64,000 nucleotides of DNA from Cryptomeria japonica (taxonomy: Eukaryota > Streptophyta > Pinopsida > Cupressales > Cupressaceae), in the NCBI RefSeq assembly GCF_030272615.1, contig NC_081407.1:146135744-146199743 (forward strand), written 5' to 3'. A program made the translations under genes and the position numbers. Below the pieces are notes generated by a model. It saw only the letters and a program-made list of their open reading frames with translations. It was not told the origin of the DNA and ran no database searches. Positions 47,823 to 58,479 of this stretch are shown in pieces. How positions within the stretch are numbered: position 1 is the stretch's first letter; each line of letters opens with the position of its first letter.

Positions 47823-47991
47823 CGGGTTCGAGCGAATGGGGGCTTCGAGCAAACCCATTAAAATATTAATATTTTAATGGGTTCGCTCGAACCCAAAACT
47901 TGCCCGATGTTTGAGCGAACCCAAGTCAAAAGTTTGGTTCACTCGGACTCCTAGGGGTAGTCCAAGCGAACATTTCCATTTCGCTCGAACA
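47823..47991. repeat. Right terminal region: terminal-motif cluster and palindrome
   Basis: Within 170 bases there are about seven versions of GTTCGAGCGAAC in both orientations (47825, 47843, 47881, 47908, 47935, 47963, 47980). A perfect 32-bp palindrome lies at 47852-47883 (arm AACCCATTAAAATATT). The last motif is the right terminal inverted repeat. Confidence 0.8.
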
Positions 47992-48059
47992 CGAGCAAAT
48001 CCAAAATTCCCACTTTCACCAAATTCCTTCGTTGGCAAAAGTGGGAACCAGCTTTGTGA

Positions 48060-48500
48060 ATTCACCCGTTCATTCACCTTAGCCATGAAAGTTTTTATAT
48101 TCTCATCTTCTCCCATCTTCAGCATCTCAAACTTTCCTTTCAAACTCTACAACTTAGCAACTTTGACATGTTTATCTCCTTCATACAAGGTCTCAATCTT
48201 CTCCCAAATCTCATGTGCAATCTGAAGTCCCATTACATTAGTCATCTCTAAATCAGTTAGGGTACTCAACAATTCTTCCTTAGCACTAATATTATGTTCA
48301 TCTTCCTTGATCTCATCAGCAGCAATCATCCCATTCTGAGAAACAAAATAGGCATTCTTTGTAATTTTCCAGTAATCTTCTCCAAGACACCTCAAGTGCA
48401 CTTCCATCCAGTTCTTCCATATAGAATAGTTACTTCCATAAAATCTCAGACTCTCCTTCTTAAAGATAACACCTCTAGTTTCCATCCAAGATCTCCTCAA
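48060..48500 (-). pseudogene. gag: copia 2 gag, N-terminal part
   Basis: Minus strand, 48500 to about 48060: FYGSNYSIWKNWMEVHLRCL, then HEIWEKIETLYEGDKHVKVA, then after a stop SLKGKFEMLKMGEDENIKTF and MAKVNE. It is clearly homologous to copia 1 gag (FNRENYRIW, EVWKKLEEIYSGDEHVKIA, LRGKFDDMQMAEGENI). It stops at about 48060, beyond which the sequence no longer looks like gag. 47992-48060 holds a small inverted repeat (TTCCCACTTT ... AAAGTGGGAA). Confidence 0.88.
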
Positions 48501-48526
48501 GTGGTCAAGATTATTTCAAAGGATTT

Positions 48527-48540
48527 GGCTTTGATAACAA
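48527..48540 (-). other. Primer-binding site of copia 2, mutated
   Basis: Minus strand TTGTTATCAAAGCC next to the LTR end, compared with the usual TGGTATCAAAGC. Confidence 0.7.
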
Positions 48541-48541
48541 T

Positions 48542-49882
48542 TATTGGCAACAATAAAGGAAAAACGAGATGGGGGTGAATCGATTTTTACTGAATAAACA
48601 AATTTAACCTTAAATACAAATTTGATTGACTACAACAACAATAAAGATAAACAAATAGATACTGCAATACACAACACCAAGATTTTGATGTGGCAAACCC
48701 AGTTAAGGGAAAAGCCATGGTGGGAACCTACCCACAATAAGATGATACTCTACAGTAGTATGTATAAATACTACAATGGGTAATACTCATGGATTTAGGC
48801 TCACTACTCAAAATATAATAACTCAGAAGGCTACAACCATCAGGGGAGGTTCACTACCTTACAAGGAAGTCTCACTGACTTACAAAATATTTGGACAACA
48901 ATCTGGAATCAAATGAACTGCAATAACGACATTTGCTAATGCCTGATGATAGTTTTGGTAAGGAATATTTGTCTTCTCTACACCACTTAAATCTATGGTC
49001 AATCTCAATTCCAAAATATGTATTTTCTTGTTCACACCTTTACCACTCTCTGATAATGTAGACACGCCACCCATATACAAATTACATGACTAGATTATCT
49101 ATATATACAATTCATCAACCTTGACTACAAGGTCGACTCAATCCTCAACACCTAATTACAAAATTACATTACACTCTACAAAGATAGATCATTGGACCAA
49201 TATAATGATATAGATGAAATAAAATGAACCTAAATCAAATTCCCAAACACGCAACACTAGCGAAAATCTCTCCAAGATCAACTGCAACATGCTACACCAC
49301 TAAGAATACCGCATAACATGAAGAATAACACCAGTTCAAAAAAGACATCAATACCATGTACAAGGATCCATCCAGACCACCAAAACAAATAGAAAATGAT
49401 CAAGAAACACCAACAAGAACATTAGAACCATTCGCAATAGATGCACCAATACCACTTATCAAATCTTCATTGATCAACATCTGAAACTCAAGAACACTCA
49501 AACAACAACAACTCGGACACAAGAAAGATAGCTTGCAGAGCACCAAATCAAAATCCATATGAAATGAAGATACACATGAACATCCCAAATAATATCCCAA
49601 AATTACAACTCAAGATCTCATCACACCAAAATATATTGGAGGAAATACCAAACTCTGTAAAGAATTGATCACAAAAGCCAAATTGCAAACGGATCATATG
49701 ATGTGATCAATTAAGCTCCCAGATCACTGAAACCAATAAAGAAAGATATAATGATAATAGAAATACTCCAAACAGTGAACCATGAAACCAATAAACCAAT
49801 CTGCAATCATTGGAGCAATAAATCATAGGAATATGTTGACATCAATGATAACAACATGTCCTAGCAGTAGCAATGTCCAACA
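48542..49882 (-). repeat. 5' LTR of copia 2
   Basis: About 1.34 kb, aligns with 35688-36989. The inner terminal TG of the + strand reads TA here. Outer end ...GTCCAACA at 49882, followed by GAAAT. Confidence 0.9.
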
Positions 49883-51134
49883 GAAATAACATGGAAGTAC
49901 TCTATTGAGATATATTTCAATCTAATAGAGTTAAGCTATATTTGATTGAAGGAATAGCACATGTTCTTGCAAATGTCTACAGTTTATTTTGTTGGAAGTT
50001 AAATTAATCCTCCTTCAACTTTCAAACTGTAAGATGTTTCACATATGCTAATTAAACTCTCCTTTCTATCTTGTGTCATGTTTCCTTAAGATGAAGGTAT
50101 AAATATTTAAAATTGGCTTGAACTATGGATTGAGAAAATTTTATTCTCAATCAAGCATGACTTTAATTGATCATACTAGTTTTGGATAACAAGTGATGAA
50201 ATTATTATTGCAGTAGAGTTTGATTAAAGTGTAATGTATGGTTGGGTAGCAAACCCTATTTAATGCACTTTTCCTAGTCTTATGTATTTCATCTTTAATC
50301 ATTCTCTAGCATTTAAAAATTTCTCTTGTTCTAAATCTCATTTGGCATATGTCAAGGCCAAAACCAAAGTTGTTACTTAGCAAAAAGGTTTGTTCATTGA
50401 ATAGATTACAATAATAAATATGAAATTGTTTATTGTTTTTCAACTTTTAAATTACATTTCGGAAAGAAAAAAGTTACACATATTTTATTAATAAGTCTAT
50501 GAGTTAATTTTATCTCAAAACTATCATGTTGGGTTAGAAAGTGTCTATTTTATTGGAAAATACAAAATAGCATAAATGAAACAAACAAAACAGAGGAATT
50601 TTTATGCATTAATCTTATTAAATAAATATTAGGTCTAACTAATGGAGATTGACATCAAACTATAGGATAGATCTACAAGTAGTCATTTGAATCCCTTCTA
50701 TCCTTTTCATCATTTCTAACATCTTTAAGTGAGGTTTTTTTATGTGGGAATTTTTTTTAAGATTCCCCTATGTTTTTTGAATGCTTGTACATTTCTTTAT
50801 GTGAGATTTTCCACATGGGTATTTGTATTTTGATTCCTGTGTGCCCACTACATCTTGAATTGTGTCTATCTATGCAACTTTCCCATGTGGATGATTGAGT
50901 TCTGGTTATTCTATTTCATCTAAATCTGAATCAAGAAACTGGTATGTGAAAGTACAACAAAAGATGCTTGAAAAGCACTATTGAAGATACAAAGTTGGAG
51001 TTTCACCGGGCATGGAAAGCTAATCCTCATCATTCAAGTATTTTTTCCTGAATATTTTTCTAATATGTCTACCATATTTTATGCAAAGAAAGAAAATATT
51101 GTAACCAACCTCATTGAGTAGTGCATGGCAAAAT
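49883..51134. other. Spacer between copia 2 and copia 3
   Basis: AT-rich, no recognised gene. A few residues near 49930-49980 (IAHVLANVY) recall the end of a LINE RNase H on the + strand, too little to call. Confidence 0.5.
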
Positions 51135-51526
51135 TATTGAGTGAAGAATAGATAAAGAAAAAGAAAATAATAATAAAAAACACATAAAATTAAACTCAAA
51201 ATAGATGCAGAAGACAGAGTTGGCTTTTTTAATGTGGTTCAGCAAATGGTGGCATCCACATAGAGAAAAGGATAGCTCTTTTCTATTAGATCAAAGTGCA
51301 ATACAACCATACATTAAATCACAACATACATTGGTATATAGATTTATCCTATAGCCATATGATCCACACACACCTCAACATCCAATATTAGGCATAAAAA
51401 TAATAACCTCTAATATAGGTCATTTTAAGCACAATGTGGGAATGCAGGGAGGTAAATAGGAAATTAAATGGTGGTAGAACCATTACAAGGATTGTACTGC
51501 ACTAATAATGAATGGTTACACCAACA
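51135..51526 (-). repeat. 3' LTR of copia 3 (392 bp)
   Basis: Minus strand opens TGTTGGTGTAACC at 51526 after GTGTGAGAT and ends at 51135. Confidence 0.8.
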
Positions 51527-51597
51527 ATCTCACACTTGAAGTTCAATCCAAGTTGCAAGAAAACTGCCAAGAGATATCCCCCACTCTAGCCTTATAG

Positions 51598-53545
51598 TCA
51601 AAACTTGGCAAGGCCAACAAAATTCCTATAGAATTTGAAATTCTCTCTTGGAGCAATTGTCAAAGCATCCACCGAACTCAATTTTGTGTCGATATTTGTG
51701 ACCTGCAACTTACCCTCTTCAAGTACGTGCCAAAAAAAATTATATCTCAACTCTATAAGTTTGGTTTGATTATGAAAAGTAGAGTTCTTGGCCAAGTGAA
51801 TAGAGAGTTGTTGCTATCACAAAACAGAGTAAAAACAAACTATATACATTGTAATTTTCTTAATAAACATTGTAGCCATATCATCTCCTTTGTTGCTTTG
51901 ATGAGATAAATGTATTAAACTTCGGTAGAAGAGAGGGAAACAACCTGTTGCAAATGATAAATCCAACTAATTGCAGGCTTGACAAAAGTAAACACATACC
52001 TTGTTATAGACCATCATTTGTCCAAATCTCTTGCCATATCAAAGTCAACATACCCTTGGAGTTGAGTATCCTATCCTACAAAACACAAAGCATGATCTAA
52101 ATTACCTCTAAGATACCTAAATATCCACTTAGTTGCCTACCAATGATGTTTTACTAGGTTTCTCATAAATCGTCTAACAACTCCCATTGCATGGGAAATA
52201 TTCAGATGAGTACAAACCATGGCATAAATGAGACTTACAACTATAGATGAATAAGGAACACTCTTAATGTGGTCATGCTCTTTTTCAGTTGTAGGACACA
52301 TAGCTGATGATAACTGAGAGGGATCAACACAAGGAGTACTAATAGGTTTTGCATGCTTCAAGTTGAACCTATCCAAGGCTTTGTCAATATAATTTTCTTT
52401 TTTCAATTTGATTACACTCTTTTGTCTATCTTAGATGATTATCATGCCAAGAATCGTCTTGGCTGCCCCTTAATTTTTCATAGAAAACCACTGAGCTAAA
52501 TGTTGCTTTAATTCCTTAACAACCCTTATTTTGCTACCAGTGACTAACATGTCAAGGTAAACTTACAATGTTGGTTCCCACTTTTTGGTACATCTTGATT
52601 TTTGCTGAAATCGTATATTTTTTAGAAAATATAATTATTTAAGGCTTAAGAGGTCCCATTTGAAGTAATTAATTGAAGAGAGTTAGATCAAAGTCTCTTA
52701 GATCAAAATTTATTGGATAGAACCTCTCTACTTCTAAATTATACTTGCATTTGAGTCTTCTTTGCATCTATCAAATGCTAATAAAAAACCAATTTTACAT
52801 TACCTTTTAGGGGGTCAAATGAATTCATTTAGAAGTTTTTTTTTTTAAGTATTTAGTCCTTGTTATAAGATTTCCAAATAATATAACTTTTAACATATTT
52901 AATTTCATTAATATATTTTTATTTTATTTCTTATGAATGTAGGGTTTTCACCGAACATGAACTTCTTTGTTCAATACTTATGAAAAAATAGTAAATGTCA
53001 CCCAAAAAAATTTGAAAAATATTTACGCACTAGGTATTGAAGTCCTCTTTCCAACCAAAAAAAAATAATTTTTGTTACGTATACAACAAGTTATGTAATA
53101 TCAAATGGACATATATCAAAATTATAGTTAACTCAACTTCAAATCTTAAAAAAATATGAAATATTGAAGATAATATTACAAAACCAATTGCAAGCAGTAG
53201 ATATTGATGTGACAAAACCAAATTCAAAATAATCGCATTCATATCTATTATAGAAAAAAAATTATGCTATACAGAGTGAGTATCACTATTTAAAATGTTG
53301 TTTTTTGAAAAAATCTAGTTTTTGAGGGAGATAGAAAAAAGGAAGCAAATTAATTCCAAAAATGATCAAAAAAATATTTTTAGAATCTACATACAAAATG
53401 ACACAAATCACAAGTTCACATCATCTATAAATTCCTTGCGGTTTAGAAGTTATAGGTGTCTGAATCTTAAGTTTTTTTGAAAATAAATATTGCAGTGTCA
53501 AAGTTGGCAAAAAAGTGTAACACACTAAATTGTGGGTTCACCCAT
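51598..53545 (-). pseudogene. copia 3 RT (C-terminal part) and RNase H, interrupted
   Basis: RT before the insertion ends FILLLYVDD at 53540. After it, DMLVTGSKIRVVKELK resumes near 52550. Then come KENYIDKALDRFNLKHAKPI, PYSSIVVSLIYAMVCTHLNI, SHAMGVVRRFMRN, then YLRGNLDHALCF, RLQQVVSLSSTEV and the SSVDALTIAP end of RNase H in place of the usual ADxLTKxxP. Stops are frequent in the RNase H part. Confidence 0.88.
52560..53535. mobile_element. Non-coding insertion with degenerate TIRs inside RT
   Basis: About 0.97 kb of non-copia sequence sits exactly in the YVDD box of copia 3 RT. The left end (CCCACTTTTTGGTACATCTT) and the reverse complement of the right end (TACACTTTTTTGCCAACTTT) are similar, as degenerate terminal inverted repeats. 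Flanks TTGACATG and TTGATGATG may be a decayed target duplication. No coding capacity; a MULE-like or other MITE is possible. Confidence 0.5.
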
Positions 53546-54170
53546 CATCAACATAAAGTAAAAGTATAAAAAACTTACCATTTGCAAGCCACTTGAAGTA
53601 AAGACATGGATCAGATTTGCAAGGAATGAAGTTGTGCTCAACTATCAAGCTATCAAACTTATGATACCAATGTCTTGGGGCTTGCTTGAGGCCATATAAG
53701 TTGCACTTGAGTTTGCAATATAAATGTTCATGACAAGGTTTAACAAATCCTTTAGGGTAATCCATGTACAAATATTCTTCAACATATCCATGTAGAAAAG
53801 TCATCTTAACATCAAGCTCAAGATCCCACAGTACAACCATACCCAGGACTACTGAAATGGTTTACATTTTGACGATGAGTAAGAAGATTTCATTGAATTC
53901 AAATCCCTTTTGTTGATAAAATACTTTTACTACCAATCTTGCTTGATAGCGTTGTTTGCCTCCATCTTCTTCTTTCAATCGATAGACCCATTTGTTCTTC
54001 AAAGGTCCTTGATTAGGTGGGAGCTTCACCAAGTCCCCAGTGTTGTTGGCCTAAAAAGAGGCCATTTATTCATGCATAGCTTCCATCCACTTCAATGAGT
54101 TTTGATCTTTGCAAGATGGCTTGAATGTTGTGGACTCTGACTAGTTTGAGAGAAAAATATCATAATCATC
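53538..54170 (-). pseudogene. copia 3 RT, N-terminal part
   Basis: Minus strand from about 54165: LKWMEAMHE, then PLKNKWVYRLKEEDGGKQRY (copia RT start), then MVVLWDLELDVKMTFLHGYV and LYGLKQAPRHWYHKFDS, then FILLLYVDD. The first catalytic Asp (LDVK) and YVDD are kept. A few stops interrupt it. Confidence 0.9.
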
Positions 54171-54979
54171 CAGTTTAGATGGAGGATTATTATGTTTGGT
54201 TGACCTCCTCAATTTAGGTGCTTGTTCCTTGAAATCACTATATATTGGTAGACTTCTCTATTCCTCATTATTGTCCTATTGTTGAACATTTCTAGGCTCA
54301 ACACTTTGATTTTGTATATGTCCACTAAACTGTGGTGGTAAATTACCATGTCCTAGAACAAAGACTTGTTTTGTGCCCCAAATTTATCTTGTGAGGTCAC
54401 ATCATGTACCTAGTCATGGGGTTGAAGGGGATATGTATTGCAGTCAAACAACTACGTATGAGATTGTGAAGGTGGTGCAAAAGAATGGAGTGGTAGCATT
54501 AAAAAATTAGTGCCCAAGTGAGTCATTGTGTGCAAAGTGGTAGAGGAAGGCAAAATTGAAGGTAGAAAACTAATGAAAGGAGGATGTGTGGGATATCCTA
54601 AGGGAAACGTATTGGCTCTAGGAGGTGACACATCATTTCTAGTAAGTTGTGCTTGACTTCCTAAGGGCTACGGGTCAAAGTGGGGAGGTTGTGAGGTAGT
54701 AACCAAAGGCAGTGTTGTCACATGTGAGGAAGCATTGCAAATTGCATGGGCATTACTTGTTGTGAGTGTAGAGAAACATTAAGAGGCAGGGAAACATTAG
54801 GATGAAAACTGACAATGGGAATATTTCCCTATTTTTTAACCATATTAGCTCCATTTTCAAACAAATTGACATTAATAAATTTTTTGGAAGATGTGTTATG
54901 TTTCAGCAAACCTGGGAAATTTTCTAGTAATAGTGTCCTAAAGCCTAAAACCAAATTGATCCTCACCATAGCTAAGAAA

Positions 54980-55640
54980 AATATTGTTTTTTTATTTTAA
55001 ATCCAACTTTGTTCTCCACTCTTTAGGAACATGAGTGAATTCTTCGCAGCCGAAAACATGAAGATGAGAATATAAAATCCATTTTCTCGAACAAATTTCT
55101 TCTAGGATATCAAAATCCAATCTAGATGAGGGGATTTTGTTGATTAGATAAACAACTTTGTTAACTGCCTTTGCCCAAAACTCCTTTCTTAAACCTACAT
55201 TTGACAACATACATTGAGCCCTCTCAAGAATAGTTACGTTCATTCACTCGGCTATACCATTTTCTTTGGGAGTATGTGGTACCACTTTGATCCATCTAAT
55301 GCCATTATTTGCATAAAAACCATCAAACTCCCCGAAACAAAATTCTCCTCCATTATCAGGTTTTAGACATTTGATTTTATGCCCTGTTTGATTTTCAACC
55401 AAAGATTTGAAAATTCTAAATTTTGAAAAGGCTTGTGAATTTTTATGCATCGTGTAAACCCACACTTTATGAGTATAATCATCAATAAAATAGACAAAAT
55501 AATTTGCACCTCCAAATGTTGTTACCTATGTGGGTCCGAAAATGTCAAAATGGACAAGCTCTAAGGGTGATCTTTTCTTATCATGTTACCTATCTTCAAT
55601 AAGTCGACTCACCTTTGTTTTCCATGGAGATAATACTCAC
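54980..55640 (-). pseudogene. copia 3 integrase
   Basis: Minus strand: VENQTGHKIKCLKPDNGGEF (second catalytic Asp), then VVPHTPKENGIAE with the catalytic Glu at AE, a TGA where Arg is expected, then MNVTILERAQCMLSNVGL and FWAKAVNKVVYLINKIPSSR. Typical copia integrase core and downstream segment. The LHVFGCEEFTHVPKEWRTKL block follows. Confidence 0.92.
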
Positions 55641-56930
55641 AAAAATTCAAATCAATGGACTTCAAACCAATAATTTGATGACTCTTCAACATAACTTCAA
55701 GTCCCTTTTCGCTCATATGTCCAAGCCTCTTATGCTACAGGTCTAAGCCACTATTGATAAGTGGTATTGCAACTCCCACTTCACCAATACATTCTAATTT
55801 TCAGCGTTTTGCAAGCACAAAGGCACCCTTGGTTACTTTCCAAGTATCTGAAGAAAATGTGACATCACATCCTTGAGCATAAATCTGATTTATAGAGATG
55901 AGATTCCTTTTTAGTGTGGGAACATGTCTCACATCTTTCAAGGTCTGGTTATTTCCATTTTTCAATGACAATGTCACATCAACTTTTCCTACAATGGAAC
56001 ATTCTTTATTATCTTAGAGAAAAAAATTTCCAAACATACCTTCTTGATAATTTGTGAAAGCACCCTGACATAGAGTAACATGAAAGGAGGCACCTGAATA
56101 GAGAATCCAGGATTCTACAACACTGTCACTAGCTAAGAGAACTAGAACACCTTCATCTTTGTCATTAGTTGTTTTGGCTTCATTATTTCTCACCTTCTCT
56201 TGTGCCTTTTTGTAATTCCAACAATTATTTTTTGTGTGACCAATTTTGCTACAAAACCAACATTCTCCATTTTTGCCTCTAGACTTCAATCTTTTGGAAG
56301 ATTTGGACTTTCTTCTATTTTTATTTCTGCCTCTATCTTTACTCCTTCCTTGATTCACAAGTACTTACAGTAGTCAAGGCATCACCAGATGAAGCGGATT
56401 CTTGTTTTTTTCTTTGCATGTCTTCACTGAGAAGAGTGTCTACAACATCATCAAATTGTAGTTTCGTCTTGGCAACCACCGAAGTGCTAACTTCCATCAC
56501 AACTCCTTCCCATCTGTTAGGTAATGAGTATAATAATAGAATAGCTTTTATTTTATTATCCAGATTAAGTCCCACCATAATCTATTGGGTGACTAAGGTG
56601 CTAAATTCATTCAAATGATTAGAAAAAATTCCACCTTCTTTCATCTTCAAATTTTATAACCTCTTCATGATAAATACCTTGTTAGACTCTGAATCCATCT
56701 CATAAATGGATGATATTTTATCCCATAATGCTTTCAAAGTCTTCTCAGCTGAGACATTAAATAGAACATTTCTTGGTAACGAAAGAAAAAGAGTAGCTTT
56801 ATATTTCTTGTCCATTTTCTTCCCCTCTTCATTAGACATCTTACCTTGTCCTTTGGTTTTCCCTTCTAAAGCAAGTGAAAGATCTTTCTTGATTATTGAT
56901 GACTCCATTTTTACTTTCCATAATGCGAAA
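55640..56930 (-). pseudogene. copia 3 gag and protease
   Basis: Gag starts near 56908 (MESSIIKKDLSLAL). TLKALWDKISSIYEMDSESN and LDNKIKAILLLYSLPNRWEG are classic short-gag copia blocks. The zinc knuckle CWFCSKIGHTKNNC near 56250 is complete. The protease reads ESWILYSGASFHVT: the catalytic Asp of DSGAS is Tyr (about 56100), so the enzyme would be dead. Frame changes separate the blocks near 56340 and 56640. Confidence 0.9.
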
Positions 56931-57033
56931 TTTTGGCCCTCGAACTTCTCAATTTTCTATATGTCTACTTCATCTATTCTTCTAGGAATTTGTCAAGATT
57001 CCCAATCAGCTTCACCACTGAGCTTCTTCACCA

Positions 57034-57047
57034 GAGCTTTGATACCA
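57034..57047 (-). other. Primer-binding site of copia 3
   Basis: Minus strand TGGTATCAAAGCTC, tRNA-iMet type, two bases after the LTR end. Confidence 0.85.
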
Positions 57048-57049
57048 TT

Positions 57050-57200
57050 TGTTGAGCAAAGAATAGATTAAAAAAAGGAAAATAACAATAAAATAAACAC
57101 AAAAAATAAAACTCAAAATAAATGCAGAACACAAAGACGTATTTTTTAACATGGTTCACCAAATGGCTACGTCTACATAGAGTAGGGGATAGCTCTTAAA
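57050..57200 (-). repeat. 5' LTR of copia 3, truncated to 150 bp
   Basis: Matches 51135-51290 and then diverges after GGATAGCTCTT. The outer two thirds of the LTR are missing. Confidence 0.8.
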
Positions 57201-58475
57201 AATGTGTATATATGTGAGATGATTTGAAGATTTAAATTAGGATAAGATTAGGATTAACTCGAGATTAAATAACAAAAAGGGGCACTTCTAGGATCAAGGG
57301 CCCAATTTTATTATATGTGAATTGATAAAGGGGGACTTATGTTTAATTAAATTATTAATTAAATTCCTAAAGAAGTCCTATAATGCATAATGCAATGAGA
57401 CACACTAAGGTGATTTCTAACTAAGAGTAGAACTGGAAAACCTAATTAAGGTTGTAGAGTTTATGATACTATATTTAACCCCCACTTTAGTACTCATATG
57501 ACACTACATGCATATGCAAGCTGAAGTATAGGAAAGTAAACATTCATAAGAAAAAGGATATGTCCATAAATATCAAATGAAGAGCCGAATAGTATCTACA
57601 ATACAATGTTAGGAGTCGCATTCTACAAAACCAAATTGTTGATTAAAATCACAAAATATCCTAAAATGTTTACTAAGAGTGATGAAATATGATGGTAGCT
57701 ATATGTCTCCCCCTATTTTGGCCTGCTAATTAGGAGGTTGAAATAGGGTATCATATTTACCACTTTGAATTGTGAAATATAATTGATGAAAAATTCTCAC
57801 AATGAGGTTCAATACAAGATCCAAACTAATCAGGATCATTTGGTAAGATAGAGTTTTGAATATTGATTCCAATGCAATAAATGATATGAGAATCGGAGCT
57901 CTCTAACTCAAGATACTAAATATTAAGTGCAAATGTAAAGTTGGGGTTTTGTTAAGGAATTACCTTTTAAATAGTGACAAGGACACTATTAATTTGTCTT
58001 ATTCACCTGTTTGTCTTGAAGTGTACAAGAGGAGCCCACATAGTGAATAATGTTGCATAGATGACCAGACATGCACACAAGGATAGAGAACCTAAGTCAA
58101 TTAGTCTTGCAAGACCTCCCATTGGATGAGTTAGGCTTGCCAAATGTACTTTGTTGATTTGATTTCATTTGATTCGTTGTTTTGTGGTTCCTAGCTTTAG
58201 ATCGCACATGGGTCACCTGGAATGGGTACCATGGTCCCCTCTAGGTATCATGATTTTATTAGGGCACCATGGTTCCCTTAGAGCACCATGGTCCCAGAAA
58301 GGGCATTAAGTGGCACACATGGGGATAGGATAGGTTTGAGATGATATCACTGATGCATGAGTTTGATATTTGTAGGAACTACCCTATATACGAGAGCATA
58401 CCTCAGGTAACATATACAACCATCTTCGGAGCTAGATCCCTCACCTTACTCAGGAAAGGTAGGGGTTTCTTTGGG
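57201..58475. other. Unassigned stretch before the mobile-domain relic
   Basis: No clear frame. A short GC-richer block at 58200-58310 repeats GCACCATGGT/TACCATGGTCCC three to four times. Confidence 0.5.
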
Positions 58476-58479
58476 TATT

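Larger units (their letters stand above)
37878..47991. mobile_element. DNA transposon, about 10.1 kb, two convergent genes, unknown superfamily
   Basis: The left end TGTTCGAGCGAA (37878-37889) recurs as an exact inverted copy at 47980-47991. Between them lie a spliced DDE-like gene (+), a convergent second gene (-), a tandem-repeat block, a large array of TAAGGGGTC hairpins and a cluster of GTTCGAGCGAAC-like boxes near the right end. Copia 2 sequence resumes on both sides (RNase H to the left, gag to the right). No clear target duplication is seen, in keeping with loss of the copia interior at the time of insertion or later. The ends are inferred and could be off by tens of bases. Confidence 0.7.
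35688..49882 (-). mobile_element. Ty1/copia LTR retrotransposon 2 carrying a DNA transposon
   Basis: Two LTRs of about 1.3 kb in the same orientation bound the element (35688-36989 and 48542-49882). Flanking pentamers are AAAAT on the left and GAAAT on the right, one mismatch, as expected for an old 5-bp target duplication. On the minus strand come 5' LTR, PBS, the first part of gag, then foreign DNA of about 10 kb, then RNase H, PPT and 3' LTR. Protease, integrase and nearly all RT are missing. Confidence 0.88.
51135..57200 (-). mobile_element. Ty1/copia LTR retrotransposon 3, 5' LTR truncated
   Basis: Minus-strand order: partial 5' LTR (57200-57050), PBS, gag, protease, integrase, RT, RNase H, PPT-like end, 3' LTR (51526-51135). 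LTRs share AACTCAAAATA(G/A)ATGCAGAA and GGATAGCTCTT. A 1-kb insertion divides RT. It is from a lineage different from copia 1 and 2, judging by its LTRs and short gag. Confidence 0.9.

Noticed and set aside
37878-47991. Assignment of the transposon to Sola, Kolobok, KDZ or another named superfamily
   Set aside because: The motif series recalled no secure match, and I could not verify ends or target duplication length. Naming it would be a guess.
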